From assembly GCF_002838835.1 (NCBI RefSeq), contig NZ_NHPP01000007.1, positions 62,001 through 126,000 on the forward strand: a stretch of 64,000 bases of DNA, read 5' to 3'. Both the position numbers and the translations under genes were made by a program. This document shows, in pieces, positions 46,045-55,117 of this stretch (within the stretch, counting starts at the first letter, position 1; the number at the start of each line of letters is the position of its first letter). Origin of the DNA: Siphonobacter sp. SORGH_AS_0500. Its GTDB lineage: Bacteria > Bacteroidota > Bacteroidia > Cytophagales > Spirosomataceae. The notes under the pieces were generated by a model that saw nothing but the letters and a program-made list of their open reading frames with translations, made no database searches and was not told where the DNA came from.

Positions 46045-47808
46045 TTATTTGATTGATAGTATTGTACTAAGAGTAGATACGCCAGTTTCATTAAAAGCCT
46101 CAATAGCGAAAAAATAATTTACATCTACGTTCAATGCCCTTAATTCCAGGTAGGATGGCTGATCTGACCAGACTTGATAGGTTTGGTAAAGTTTATCAGG
46201 AGCAATGCCCCAGCGAATGTTATAGCCTACGGCACCGGGCACTTTTTCCCAGCGGATATCCGCATTTCGCTGATCTTTCTGTCGAACCACTTTCAACCTG
46301 GTAGGGGTATTAGGCACTTTTCCGGGCGTATTCCCGAAGATCCGAACATCGCTAATCGCCAGATGTGGACCAGCCGTATAGATATGTTCGTACCGGATGT
46401 AACGCGTACGTACAGGCTTTGAAAACGCTACATACGCACAGGCCCGATCTCGCCTGGGTTCGCTGGATAAGTCCGTGACTACTTCCCAGCGTTTCCCGTC
46501 TTTCGAATGCAGAATTTTAAACTGTGTATAAACCGTGGAATCGCTATTATATACATTGTTTTCATAATCGGTATAATTGACTTGAACGGCTTTTACTTCG
46601 CTTTCATGCTGAAGGTCGGCCGTCAGCCATTCACCCGGTTGGTTATGCTGGGCAACCCAGAAGGTTCGTGGATTTTCATCGGTAACTAAACTGGCTCTGA
46701 GCGTGTCTTTTGTGGAAGAAGCGGTAACCGGTTTCTGATAAGACAACAGCATCCAGCCCGTAAAAAGCTCGTCTTTACTTTGCCATTTTTTTGTAGGCAG
46801 GTAATGCGGAAAATCGCCAAAGCGGGTGTTCGCATACATCTGATCGTCCTGGTCAAAGCCAGCGGGGAACATCGCCAGACGTCGTTCCATGCCCCAGTTT
46901 ACGCCAATCCAGGGTGTGCCTGTATTCCAGTAATTACCGTAAATATCCTGAAACGTATTCCCATGTCCGGCTCCGTTCATAAAGCCGCCTGGTTTGTAGG
47001 AAATAGGGTTATAAGGAGCATATTCCCAGGGGCCAAGCGGGTCTTTGCCCACGTAAGTGCCGGTGGCGTACACGTTATATTCGGTGCCTGGAGCTCCGTA
47101 TTGCAGGTAATATTTTTTGTTATGCTTGGTCATCCACGCTCCTTCCACGAAAGGTTTCATCAGGTCGGCGTGATTCGGGCCGAAGCGTTCCCAACCGTGT
47201 TTCCAAGGGTCGAGCCAGAACATGGACTGGTAAGGACCCGCATAGGTGAGGCGTCGTTTATGGTCCAGCTCTGCTCCGAAAATGGGATAGACGTTGGAAG
47301 AGCCCCAGTACATAAACCAGCGGTCGGTATCGTCATCGTGAAAAATAGCTGGGTCCCAGGGACCAATGTCTTTGGGTAATCGCGGTAACCAGCGATTGTA
47401 GAACTGCAATTTGCCCTTTTCCGGCTCTACCGAATAAAGAATGGGTCGTTGTTCAAACGTAGACTGAAAAAGAAAAAGCGTATCGTTTACCGAAAGGGCC
47501 GCCGGAGCACACATATCCTCGAAGGGCCATTTGTCAGGAGTAATAAACTTCCAGTTGGAAAGGTCTTTGGAATGCCAGTAACCCCCGGAAATCGTTACAA
47601 AAAGGTAATACTCCCCCTTGTGATTGACAATAACCGGATCGGCCCCAGAACGGTAGGAAATCTTTTCATTCATCTGCTCAAAATTATACCGATACCCAAT
47701 GTCCATGGGGTTACAGTAGGTTAATTGGGCAAATGAGGTAATACTGCTGATGAGCAGTAAAGTAATGACGAGGCAAGCGTTCAGGAATCTCGTTTTCATA
47801 GCATTCAT
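46045..47808 (-). CDS. Glycoside hydrolase family 43 with discoidin and FN3 domains
   Basis: 587 residues. Signal peptide (FLNACLVITLLLISSITSFAQ), then a five-bladed propeller domain (SGADPVIVNHKGEYYLFVT, GPWDPAIFHDDDTDRWFMYWGS, KPFVEGAWMTKHNKKYYLQYGA), an F5/8-type-C-like domain at about residues 350-490 (ASSTKDTLRASLVTDENPRTF, RYIRYEHIYTAGPHLAISDVRIFG) and a C-terminal fibronectin type III domain. GH43 enzymes act on arabinose- or xylose-containing polysaccharides. Start either ATG at 47808 or 47799. Confidence 0.93.
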   Translation of the reverse strand: MNAMKTRFLNACLVITLLLISSITSFAQLTYCNPMDIGYRYNFEQMNEKISYRSGADPVIVNHKGEYYLFVTISGGYWHSKDLSNWKFITPDKWPFEDMCAPAALSVNDTLFLFQSTFEQRPILYSVEPEKGKLQFYNRWLPRLPKDIGPWDPAIFHDDDTDRWFMYWGSSNVYPIFGAELDHKRRLTYAGPYQSMFWLDPWKHGWERFGPNHADLMKPFVEGAWMTKHNKKYYLQYGAPGTEYNVYATGTYVGKDPLGPWEYAPYNPISYKPGGFMNGAGHGNTFQDIYGNYWNTGTPWIGVNWGMERRLAMFPAGFDQDDQMYANTRFGDFPHYLPTKKWQSKDELFTGWMLLSYQKPVTASSTKDTLRASLVTDENPRTFWVAQHNQPGEWLTADLQHESEVKAVQVNYTDYENNVYNSDSTVYTQFKILHSKDGKRWEVVTDLSSEPRRDRACAYVAFSKPVRTRYIRYEHIYTAGPHLAISDVRIFGNTPGKVPNTPTRLKVVRQKDQRNADIRWEKVPGAVGYNIRWGIAPDKLYQTYQVWSDQPSYLELRALNVDVNYFFAIEAFNETGVSTLSTILSIK

Positions 47809-47849
47809 GGCTGGTTTGCTTAGCGTAAAAGGAGTACAAAATTGGGATT

Positions 47850-48533
47850 TTAGAGGGCTGTTGCAAGCGTCCAGATGTGAAGTTCTTTACAACCGTGTTC
47901 AAGCAATACCTCCGCACAGGTTTCGAGGGTTGATCCCGTAGTAATAACGTCATCAATCAGGGCAATTCGTTGATTTTCAATGCCGTTTTTTTCAATAACC
48001 TGAAAGGCATTCGCTACATTCTGAAAACGCTCCATTCGACTTTTGTTGGTTTGGCTGGTCGTCGCCTTTATTTTTTGTAGCACATCACTTCTCCACGGAA
48101 TTCCCGTTACCTCTGAAATGCCTTTGGCGATGGAATCGCTTTGGTTGTACCCCCGTTGCCGCAGTCGACTTTCGTGTAGGGGCACGGGTAATAAAAGGTC
48201 GGCAGTAAGCCCGGCGGTTTTGATTTCCGAACCGAATAGCCCCCCCAGCCATTCGCCTACCTCAGGCTGGTTGTTATACTTCAGTTGATGAAGCAAATGC
48301 TGAACTTTTCCGCCCTTCTGAAACTTCAGGTAAGCGTGGGCACTGGTAATCTTTATCTTTCCGGCAAATTTTTCTTCGATGGTCGAGTGGCCCGTCAGGC
48401 AGCTTTGCGTGCGGGGTAAGTTATAGTGACAAGTAGTGCAAAGAAGGTATTCTCCTTCGGCAAGGGCCTGCTGGCAACTCAGACAAATACGCGGAAAAAG
48501 AAGGGCCCAGAAGGCCTCCCAGTAGCTTTTCAT
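47850..48533 (-). CDS. comF: ComF-family phosphoribosyltransferase-like protein
   Basis: 227 residues. N-terminal zinc-binding cysteines (CLSCQQ, CTTC) followed by a phosphoribosyltransferase domain with LLPVPLHESRLRQRGYNQSD and the PRPP-binding motif RIALIDDVITTGSTLETCAE. Homologues are needed for DNA uptake in naturally competent bacteria, where ComF works with ComM-type helicases. Here it is separate from the comM-like gene at 1.7-3.3 kb. A competence role is inferred. Confidence 0.92.
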   Translation of the reverse strand: MKSYWEAFWALLFPRICLSCQQALAEGEYLLCTTCHYNLPRTQSCLTGHSTIEEKFAGKIKITSAHAYLKFQKGGKVQHLLHQLKYNNQPEVGEWLGGLFGSEIKTAGLTADLLLPVPLHESRLRQRGYNQSDSIAKGISEVTGIPWRSDVLQKIKATTSQTNKSRMERFQNVANAFQVIEKNGIENQRIALIDDVITTGSTLETCAEVLLEHGCKELHIWTLATAL

Positions 48534-48664
48534 GGTTAGGGTAAGTTTTTGGCTAACTTCGCTGTGAAAACGGAAAGTGAGATTACCATTGACTAAGTAA
48601 TCCGAACCGGAAAATAGATAAGGCTGTGTTTCAGCGTTTACTTCATACTAGCTATTAACAACAA

Positions 48665-49018
48665 ATGTCACTCGTAGAACAATTCGACGAATACCGGGGC
48701 CGAATGAATGAACGCATTTTGGGCTCTGATAACCTGGTTATCAAACGTTTATTTAATCTTGACACGAATACGTATTCAGAAGGAGCCGTTTCCAGCAAAA
48801 CCAAGGAAATGATCGGCCTGGCCTGTTCAATGGTGTTGCGTTGCGACGATTGCGTGAAATACCACCTGGGTAAATGCCACGAGCTGGGGGTTACGGAAGC
48901 CGAAATGCAGGAAGTTTTCTCCATAGCAACCGTCATTGGCGGCACCATCGTGATTCCTCACCTGCGGCGGGCGGTGGAGTATTGGGACGAATTGCAGGGT
49001 AGTAAAACCGAAGTCTAA
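48665..49018 (+). CDS. Carboxymuconolactone decarboxylase/AhpD-like family protein
   Basis: 117 residues. The AhpD-like core has CDDCVKYHLGKCHELGVTEAE with the redox CxxC and the nearby His, and a preceding SSKTKEMIGLACSMVLR helix. Members act as disulfide reductases or decarboxylases in oxidative stress and aromatic metabolism. It ends on the base where the next gene begins (TAATG). Confidence 0.9.
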   Translation: MSLVEQFDEYRGRMNERILGSDNLVIKRLFNLDTNTYSEGAVSSKTKEMIGLACSMVLRCDDCVKYHLGKCHELGVTEAEMQEVFSIATVIGGTIVIPHLRRAVEYWDELQGSKTEV

Positions 49019-49356
49019 TGAAAGAAAAAGATCAGGAATGGGAAAGTTTGCTAGATCGGCTGGAAAGCATGATTGGGAAACGCCCCAACGATTTAAACGG
49101 TGTTCTGTTTCTCATCGGCGTGCAGGAACTGGGTAAAGGCCACCAGTTTTTTACCAAAGAACAGAAGCAAGACCTAATGCACATCGCCGTTTGTAAAGTA
49201 TTGAGCTACAGTGGTTATTATGAACTTGAAGGACTCGATGCTGAAGGTTGGCCGCACTGGAAACTAGCTAAACCGCTGCCTTTCGTCGATTTATTAAGTC
49301 AGGAAGAATTGCTGAAACAGCATGTATTAGAATATTTCGAAAGAGAACAGATTTAA
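49018..49356 (+). CDS. Small conserved hypothetical protein
   Basis: 112 residues, soluble, overlapping the CMD gene stop by one base. Regular helices (ESLLDRLESMIGKRPND; KEQKQDLMHIAVCKVLSYSGYYEL) and GWPHWKLAKPLP suggest a compact domain that I have seen beside CMD genes in Bacteroidota but cannot name. It is probably cotranslated with the upstream gene. Confidence 0.7.
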   Translation: MKEKDQEWESLLDRLESMIGKRPNDLNGVLFLIGVQELGKGHQFFTKEQKQDLMHIAVCKVLSYSGYYELEGLDAEGWPHWKLAKPLPFVDLLSQEELLKQHVLEYFEREQI

Positions 49357-49364
49357 TCATTAAA

Positions 49365-49396
49365 GCCCTGTCGTCGTTCGGGCGGCAGGGTTCCTT
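49365..49396 (+). terminator. Terminator after the CMD pair
   Basis: CCCTGTCG / CGGCAGGG stem (one G-U) followed by TTCCTTT. Confidence 0.65.
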
Positions 49397-49412
49397 TCCC
49401 CTATTGTTTGCT

Positions 49413-50174
49413 ATGAAACTGATTACCTACAACGTAAACGGCATTCGCTCGGCCATGACCAAAGGTTTTGCGGAATGGCTGGAAAGTACGAATGCCGATG
49501 TTGTTGCTCTACAAGAGGTAAAGTCGGATCAGAATCAGTTTGATAATACCATTTTCGAAAAGATGGGTTATCAACTGTATTGGCATCCGGCAGTGAAGAA
49601 AGGGTATTCGGGGGTCGCCTTATTAACGAAACACACGCCTAAACACGTAGCATACGGTTGTGGTAACGAAATTTACGACCACGAAGGGCGGATCTTACGG
49701 GCTGATTTCGAAGATTTTTCCTTCATCAGTTTATACCTGCCTTCGGGTTCGAGTGGCGAGTTACGTCAGGCTTTCAAGATGGAATTTCTGCATGATTTTC
49801 AGGACTATATCAATGAACTGAAAAAAGAAATCCCCAATCTGATTATTTCCGGCGATTACAACATCTGTCATCAGCCCATTGATATTCATAACCCCAAATC
49901 CAACGCGAACTCCTCGGGCTTTTTACCGGAAGAACGGGCCTGGATGGGTAGCTTCCTCGAAAGCGGATTTATCGATTCTTTCCGCCATTTTCATCCAGAA
50001 CCGCATCAATACACCTGGTGGAGTTTCCGGGCCGGAGCACGGGGTAAAAACCTGGGCTGGCGAATTGATTATCATCTGGTTTCAGAGCCCTTACGTGACC
50101 GATTAAAAGATGCCGCGATCTGGTCGGAGGTGAAGCATTCAGATCATTGCCCGGTTATGCTGGAGATTGATTAA
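49413..50174 (+). CDS. xth: Exodeoxyribonuclease III
   Basis: 253 residues from the ATG at 49413. AP-endonuclease motifs: NVNGIRSAM, LQEVKSDQ (metal Glu), SGDYNICHQPID, YTWWSFRAGARGKNLGWRIDY and the final KHSDHCPV with the catalytic Asp-His. It repairs abasic sites and 3' damage, complementing nth in the same window. Its end overlaps the convergent DUF2085 gene by 4 bp. Confidence 0.96.
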   Translation: MKLITYNVNGIRSAMTKGFAEWLESTNADVVALQEVKSDQNQFDNTIFEKMGYQLYWHPAVKKGYSGVALLTKHTPKHVAYGCGNEIYDHEGRILRADFEDFSFISLYLPSGSSGELRQAFKMEFLHDFQDYINELKKEIPNLIISGDYNICHQPIDIHNPKSNANSSGFLPEERAWMGSFLESGFIDSFRHFHPEPHQYTWWSFRAGARGKNLGWRIDYHLVSEPLRDRLKDAAIWSEVKHSDHCPVMLEID

Positions 50175-50506
50175 TAACTCGTGGACGAAAAATACGATTG
50201 CAGGTATACCGTCGCCGAATACGCCAGAGCAAGGGTAAAACCGATGATTCCTATGCCGCCGAGTAACCCAGTGATGAACCGTAAAGGATTGGTGCTGGTT
50301 CGCCATTGCCAGGATTGGGTAAGGCTATCGACGATTAAAGGAATGAGTAACAGAATGGCTGCGTAAGATACCCAGGACCAGAAAAACAGAGCCAGCACTA
50401 TACCTGACCCATAACCCAGGTACAAACCCGTGCAGCGGGCACAGATGGGAAATGGCTTTCCTTGCCAGAAAAAAGAGCGATCAGGACGACGGTGACAGGC
50501 AAACAT
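50171..50506 (-). CDS. DUF2085 membrane protein
   Basis: 111 residues beginning MFACHRRPDRSFFWQGKPFP then ICARCTGLYLGYG, the conserved CHRxxxRS and CxRC signature of DUF2085, followed by three membrane segments. The cysteines may bind metal or heme. Function unknown. It converges on xth with a 4-bp overlap. Confidence 0.85.
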   Translation of the reverse strand: MFACHRRPDRSFFWQGKPFPICARCTGLYLGYGSGIVLALFFWSWVSYAAILLLIPLIVDSLTQSWQWRTSTNPLRFITGLLGGIGIIGFTLALAYSATVYLQSYFSSTSY

Positions 50507-50651
50507 ACCGAAAGGGATGAGTTAAACGTTTAGCAATGAATTACGCATGAAATAGGCTTTTTCATCAAATTTTTCTGATAAAAACGTCGGTAAGTACTAA
50601 ATTAATGCTGAAAAAGCTCTATATCGCTGAAGAATCTCATCCTTCTTTGCT

Positions 50652-52199
50652 ATGAATCGTGCCGCTTTTTTAGAACAGCTTTCGGCAGAGCCTTTTGATG
50701 TGTGTATCATTGGCGGAGGGGCTACAGGAGCCGGTTGTGCTCTGGATGCCGCTTTGCGAGGGCTAAAGGTCTGCCTGATTGAAAAGGAGGATTTTGCCGC
50801 CCAAACATCATCGAAATCAACCAAGCTTATTCACGGCGGTGTTCGGTATCTGGAGCAGGCCGTGAAGCAATTGAGTCCCGATCAGTTTCGTATGGTGCGG
50901 AAAGCTCTGCACGAACGCCGGACATTACTTCAAAACGCTCCTCACCTCACGCGTCCGCTGGCTTTATTGACGCCTTGCCATAACTGGTGGGAAGGGTTGT
51001 ATTATACCATTGGTTTGAAGATGTACGACTGGCTGGCGGGTGGCCGGAATATTCAGCCGAGCCGCTGGTTATCGAAATCGAAGGTAATAGAGTTAATTCC
51101 TCAGTTACAGACCCAGCATTTGCACAGTGCCGTTCTGTATTACGATGGACAGTTGGATGATGCTCGTTTTGCTCTGGCTTTGATTAAGTCGGCGGCTAAG
51201 GAAGGAGCAGTGGTAATAAATCATACGAAAGCTCTGGAGTTTGGGTATTCCAAGTCGGGGAAGCTTCGTAAACTGGAAGTGCAGGATACCTTAACGGGTA
51301 AAAATTATAGCTTGACTGCCAAGGTCTTTGTCAATGCCACCGGACCGTTTGCGGATCATATCCGTACGATGGCTTCTAGCAAAGCTCAACCCCGCATGCG
51401 GGTCAGTCGAGGTTCGCACATTGTATTGCAGAAAGAACATTTGCCGGGTAATACGGCCATTCTGGTCCCTAAAACGGATGATGGACGCGTACTGTTTCTT
51501 ATTCCTTGGAAAGAGCAGGTATTAGTCGGAACTACCGATCTGGAAGATCAACTCAACGAGCGACCCCTGCCAACGGAAGCAGAAAAGCAGTATCTCATTG
51601 ACTACGTAAATCGGTATTTACAGAAGCCGATTACGGAAGTAGAAGTAAAAGCAGGTTTTACCGGACAGCGACCGCTGATTGAAGCCACGTTTGCCAGAGA
51701 AACCAAATCGCTGGTACGGGATCACGAAGTAGAAATTGATGATAAAACGAAGTTAATCAGCATTCTGGGCGGAAAATGGACTACTTATCGACTCATGGCG
51801 AGTGATACCATTGATGCCGTTTGTGAGGTATTAAAAATCCGAAATCGGGATTGTGTAACGGAAAAATACCTCTTGTCGGGGGCTGAAAATTATACACCAG
51901 ACTTATTTCTGAAACTTCAGGAAGAATATCAATTCACGGAAGAAATTGCCCGGCATCTGGCCCGAACTTACGGAACGGAAGCCCGGAACGTCGCTGATTT
52001 AACGCGTGAAAATTCCGCTTTGAAGGAGCTTTTAGTGGAGAATCACCCCTTTATTCGGGCTGAAGTCGTTTTTGCCCGGCAACAGGAAATGGCCTGCACG
52101 CCCGAAGATATTCTGTATCGTCGATTAGGACTGGGCCTGATGGATGAAAAAGCCTCCCAACAGACGTACGCACAGGTAGAAAAGCTATTACAAGCCTAA
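50652..52199 (+). CDS. glpD: Glycerol-3-phosphate dehydrogenase, FAD-dependent
   Basis: 515 residues. N-terminal FAD motif CIIGGGATGAGCALDAALRGL, then SSKSTKLIHGGVRYLEQ (substrate/FAD region), VFVNATGPFADHI, LVGTTDLED and GGKWTTYRLMA. The C-terminal cap domain is present. It oxidises glycerol-3-phosphate to DHAP, passing electrons to quinone, and complements mqo as a second quinone-reducing dehydrogenase in the window. No glpF/glpK adjoin. Confidence 0.95.
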   Translation: MNRAAFLEQLSAEPFDVCIIGGGATGAGCALDAALRGLKVCLIEKEDFAAQTSSKSTKLIHGGVRYLEQAVKQLSPDQFRMVRKALHERRTLLQNAPHLTRPLALLTPCHNWWEGLYYTIGLKMYDWLAGGRNIQPSRWLSKSKVIELIPQLQTQHLHSAVLYYDGQLDDARFALALIKSAAKEGAVVINHTKALEFGYSKSGKLRKLEVQDTLTGKNYSLTAKVFVNATGPFADHIRTMASSKAQPRMRVSRGSHIVLQKEHLPGNTAILVPKTDDGRVLFLIPWKEQVLVGTTDLEDQLNERPLPTEAEKQYLIDYVNRYLQKPITEVEVKAGFTGQRPLIEATFARETKSLVRDHEVEIDDKTKLISILGGKWTTYRLMASDTIDAVCEVLKIRNRDCVTEKYLLSGAENYTPDLFLKLQEEYQFTEEIARHLARTYGTEARNVADLTRENSALKELLVENHPFIRAEVVFARQQEMACTPEDILYRRLGLGLMDEKASQQTYAQVEKLLQA

Positions 52200-52203
52200 T
52201 AAA

Positions 52204-52228
52204 AAAGGCCCGAATTAATTCGGGCCTG
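52204..52228. terminator. Bidirectional terminator after glpD
   Basis: AGGCCCGAATT / AATTCGGGCCT perfect 11-bp stem, preceded by a run of A and shared with the converging small gene. Confidence 0.8.
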
Positions 52229-52254
52229 ACCAAGAGCTTAATAATCAGCGAAGA

Positions 52255-52476
52255 TCAATATTCGTCTTCGTTGAAGAAGAAGTCATCTTTTGTCGGATAA
52301 TCCGGCCAGATTTCTTCAATGCTTTCGTAAGGTTGACCGTCGTCTTCAAGTTCCTGAAGGTTTTCAACTACTTCCAGGGGAGCACCCGTGCGGATAGCGT
52401 AGTCAATAAGTTCATCTTTAGTTGCAGGCCACGGAGCATCCTCCAAGTAGGAAGCAAGTTCAAGGGTCCAATACAT
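52255..52476 (-). CDS. DUF2795-family small protein
   Basis: 73 residues, acidic: WTLELASYLEDAPWPATKDELIDYAIRTGAPLEVVENLQEL matches DUF2795, a small helical domain widespread in Bacteroidota. Function unknown. It is unusual here in having a perfect AGGAGG ribosome-binding site and a strong promoter, suggesting high expression. Confidence 0.85.
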   Translation of the reverse strand: MYWTLELASYLEDAPWPATKDELIDYAIRTGAPLEVVENLQELEDDGQPYESIEEIWPDYPTKDDFFFNEDEY

Positions 52477-52484
52477 GCGTTTTC

Positions 52485-52490
52485 CCTCCT
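52485..52490 (-). promoter_or_regulatory. Consensus Shine-Dalgarno (AGGAGG) before the DUF2795 gene
   Basis: AGGAGG lies 8 nt before the ATG at 52476. Most genes in this window lack such a motif, as expected for Bacteroidota. Confidence 0.75.
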
Positions 52491-52523
52491 AATGATATAA
52501 TGGGTCCAGAAAAATGACTGCAA

Positions 52524-52553
52524 AAGTAAGTCTTTTTTGTTTTCGTAACTGAC
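52524..52553 (-). promoter_or_regulatory. Promoter of the DUF2795 gene
   Basis: TACTTTTG on the minus strand, with TTA 17 nt upstream, followed by GCAGTC and ATTTTTC as in the rplU promoter. Confidence 0.55.
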
Positions 52554-52658
52554 TTACCCCTATTTTTCGCCCGAATAAAATAAAAAACGTTCCAAAAAGT
52601 ATCGTTCCTTTCTAAAAAAAAAGAGCGTTCTCTCCAAAAGAACTATAAATTATTGATT

Positions 52659-53450
52659 ATGAGCGAAATGCATTCGTTTGAAAATAGTAAACTACGGAAG
52701 GTAGAAGTTTGTTCGTTCAGTTTAGAGTCTTGTCTTGCTGCAGAAAGGGCCGGTGCAGACCGAATTGAGTTATGTGCCTCGCCGTTTGAAGGAGGAACCA
52801 CTCCCTCCATGGGATTGACTCTTAAAGTCTTACAGTCGGTGAGCTTAAAGGTTAATGCGATCTTACGGCCCCGAGGCGGTGATTTTTGTTACGATGATTT
52901 AGAATATGAAGTCATAAAATCGGATATCGAAGCCTTTAAAAAAGCGGGAGTTCATGGCCTGGTGCTGGGCATTCTGTTACCCGACGGTCAGGTGGATGTG
53001 ACCCGCACGAAGGAACTAGTAGAGCTAGCGGCCCCGCTTCCCGTCACTTTTCACCGGGCGTTTGATTTTGTGAAGGACCCCGTTCAGGCTCTGGAAGACG
53101 TGATTGCTACGGGCTGTAAACTGATTTTAACCTCAGGCTGTCAGGATAAAGCTCCCGATGGGGCTGAATTGATCAGACAATTGGTAACGCAGGCGGCGGG
53201 CCGAATTGAAATCATGGCCGGAAGCGGCGTTAATGCCGCCAATGCTCAGGCCTTACTGGATACGGGAGTGGACGCCCTGCATTTATCAGGCAAGGTAAGC
53301 CGCGATAGCCGGATGATGTACCGCAAAGAAGGAATTGCCCTGGGAGGAGTGCCCTCCGTGCCGGAATATGACGTTTCTTATACCGATTGGGAACGGGTAC
53401 AGGCGGTAGTAAAACAGGTTCATGCTCCTACTAACGAAGGTCGAAAGTAG
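52659..53450 (+). CDS. cutC: CutC-family protein (copper homeostasis)
   Basis: 263 residues from the ATG at 52659. TIM-barrel protein with VEVCSFSLESCLAAERAGADRIELCASPFEGGTTPS, ILRPRGGDFCYDDLE, VTFHRAFDFVKDP, ILTSGCQD and IEIMAGSGVN. CutC was linked to copper tolerance in E. coli, but its biochemical role is still unclear. No copper transporter adjoins. A TTG two codons upstream is possible. Confidence 0.94.
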   Translation: MSEMHSFENSKLRKVEVCSFSLESCLAAERAGADRIELCASPFEGGTTPSMGLTLKVLQSVSLKVNAILRPRGGDFCYDDLEYEVIKSDIEAFKKAGVHGLVLGILLPDGQVDVTRTKELVELAAPLPVTFHRAFDFVKDPVQALEDVIATGCKLILTSGCQDKAPDGAELIRQLVTQAAGRIEIMAGSGVNAANAQALLDTGVDALHLSGKVSRDSRMMYRKEGIALGGVPSVPEYDVSYTDWERVQAVVKQVHAPTNEGRK

Positions 53451-53623
53451 GGCTACACACGAGCAATTTAAAAGCTTAAAGGCTATTTCCAGCCAAAGTT
53501 CGTACTTTTGAAAAAGCATCAGGCATAGACCCAGCCAGGTCTCTGAGCAATTATTCCATGGAACGTGTCGAGGCAATAGATTACCCTTCAACCGCGTTCG
53601 TGTTTAACTGAATACGCACTCTC

Positions 53624-54391
53624 ATGATAAAACCGATTCTTAATCAGTTTATTACGTTTCGGGAACAAGGTCGAAAGGCATTTGCTGTATTGATTGATCC
53701 AGACGATGTACGGATGGATGAATTTCCTTCATTGCTGAAGCGTGCTCAGGAAGAGCAAGTTGATTTTTTCTTTCTGGGTGGTAGCCTGATTACGCAGTTT
53801 CAGATGGGTGAAATCATCGCTCTCATTCGGGAATACACGAAAATTCCAGTGGTATTGTTTCTGGGGAGTAACATGCACGTGCATCCCTCAGCCGATGCCG
53901 TTTTGTTTTTATCGTTAATTTCGGGTCGGAATCCTGAATATCTGATTGGGCAGCAGGTGGTAGCGGCTCCGATGCTGAAAAAATCAGGACTCGAAATTCT
54001 TCCCACAGGGTACCTGCTCATCGACGCGGGCCAGCAGACGACGGCGTCGTATATGTCGCACACTACGCCGATTCCTAATAATAAACCCGCAGTAGCAGCC
54101 TGTACGGCTATGGCCGGAGAAATGCTGGGTTTACGATTAACGTATATGGATGCCGGAAGTGGAGCTTTGAAAAGTATTACGCCCGAAATGATCGCCGCCG
54201 TTCGCCAGAGTGTAGAAACGCCTTTGATTATTGGCGGTGGCATTGACTCCGCTCAGAAGGCAAAAATTGCCCTGCAAGCCGGAGCCGACGTAGTCGTGGT
54301 AGGAAATGGAATCGAAAAAAATCCAGACTTACTACCCGAAATTGCAGCCACCGTTCGGGCTATGAATGAAAAACTAGCGGTTAATCTGTAA
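53624..54391 (+). CDS. Geranylgeranylglyceryl/heptaprenylglyceryl phosphate synthase (PcrB/GGGPS family)
   Basis: 255 residues, TIM barrel. KAFAVLIDPDD (catalytic Asp), FFLGGSLITQFQ, VLFLGSNMHVHPSADAVLFLSLISGRNPEYLIGQQV, the Tyr/Glu region RLTYMDAGSGA and the phosphate loops IIGGGIDSAQKAK and VVGNGIEK. It attaches a polyprenyl chain to glycerol-1-phosphate in ether linkage. This archaeal-lipid reaction also occurs in Bacteroidota members of the family. Chain length cannot be read from sequence. Glycerol-1-phosphate synthesis is not encoded nearby. Confidence 0.92.
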   Translation: MIKPILNQFITFREQGRKAFAVLIDPDDVRMDEFPSLLKRAQEEQVDFFFLGGSLITQFQMGEIIALIREYTKIPVVLFLGSNMHVHPSADAVLFLSLISGRNPEYLIGQQVVAAPMLKKSGLEILPTGYLLIDAGQQTTASYMSHTTPIPNNKPAVAACTAMAGEMLGLRLTYMDAGSGALKSITPEMIAAVRQSVETPLIIGGGIDSAQKAKIALQAGADVVVVGNGIEKNPDLLPEIAATVRAMNEKLAVNL

Positions 54392-54396
54392 GTAAT

Positions 54397-54440
54397 AAAA
54401 AGTAAAAGCCTGAGTCGTTCGGACTCAGGCTTTTACTTTT
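54397..54440. terminator. Bidirectional terminator between GGGPS and nfu
   Basis: AAAAGTAAAAGCCTGAGTC / GACTCAGGCTTTTACTTTT perfect 19-bp stem with a GTTCG loop. Confidence 0.9.
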
Positions 54441-54454
54441 ATATCAGAAAAGGC

Positions 54455-55054
54455 TTAAACGCCTTCCGCTTCTACTAATTTCACTTCAGGAACCATGCGG
54501 GTTAATAAAGTTTCAATACCTGCTTTCAGGGTCATGGTGGAAGAGGGGCAACCGCTGCATGAACCTTGTAATAATAACTTCACTAGCCCCGTTTCCTCCT
54601 GGAATGAAGAGAAGCTAATAGCTCCACCATCCATTTCAACGGCTGGTTTTACGTATTGATCCAGAACGGCTTTGATTTTGACAACGGTATCAGAATCCTG
54701 CTCACCATTAATAACGTCGTGTTGCGTTTCGGCGGCGGCACGGGTTAATACGGGCTTACCCGTATCCATGTATCGTTTAATGAGTTGCTTCGTTTCAAAT
54801 AACACTTCTTCCCATTCGGTCTCTTCGTCTTTCGTTACGGTAACGAAGTTATAGGAAATAAATACCCGTTGAACCCAGTCATTGCCGAATAATTCAACGG
54901 CTAAAGGAGAGTTTTTTTCGGGAGAGATGGCTTCTTCAGGAGAAGCAAAATCGAAGGAAACGCCTTCAGGAACCAGTTCGAAGTTGATGACAAACTTCAT
55001 GGAATTCGGGTTCGGCGTCGTTTCTGTATAGACAAGTACCTGTGGTCGGAGCAT
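54455..55054 (-). CDS. NifU-like Fe-S cluster carrier (Nfu)
   Basis: 199 residues. N-terminal Nfu scaffold domain (TETTPNPNSMKFVINFELVPEG) and C-terminal NifU domain with the cluster-binding CxxC in LLLQGSCSGCPSSTMTLKAGIETLL. It delivers iron-sulfur clusters to apo-proteins such as nth or citric acid cycle enzymes. It stands alone, with a repeat-rich gap upstream. Confidence 0.93.
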   Translation of the reverse strand: MLRPQVLVYTETTPNPNSMKFVINFELVPEGVSFDFASPEEAISPEKNSPLAVELFGNDWVQRVFISYNFVTVTKDEETEWEEVLFETKQLIKRYMDTGKPVLTRAAAETQHDVINGEQDSDTVVKIKAVLDQYVKPAVEMDGGAISFSSFQEETGLVKLLLQGSCSGCPSSTMTLKAGIETLLTRMVPEVKLVEAEGV

Positions 55055-55117
55055 AACGCTGGGAATATCTGTAGTTATAGGTGTTTATCCAACACGAATT
55101 TACAGGTTTCGGTTTCA

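Noticed and set aside
46780..47379. 199-codon plus-strand ORF
   Set aside because: Lies wholly antisense to the well-supported GH43 gene and shows no domain.
36092..47808. Polysaccharide-utilisation locus formed by GH16, GH67, GH43 and nagA
   Set aside because: Genes are scattered on both strands with unrelated genes between them, and no SusC/SusD pair or regulator is present.
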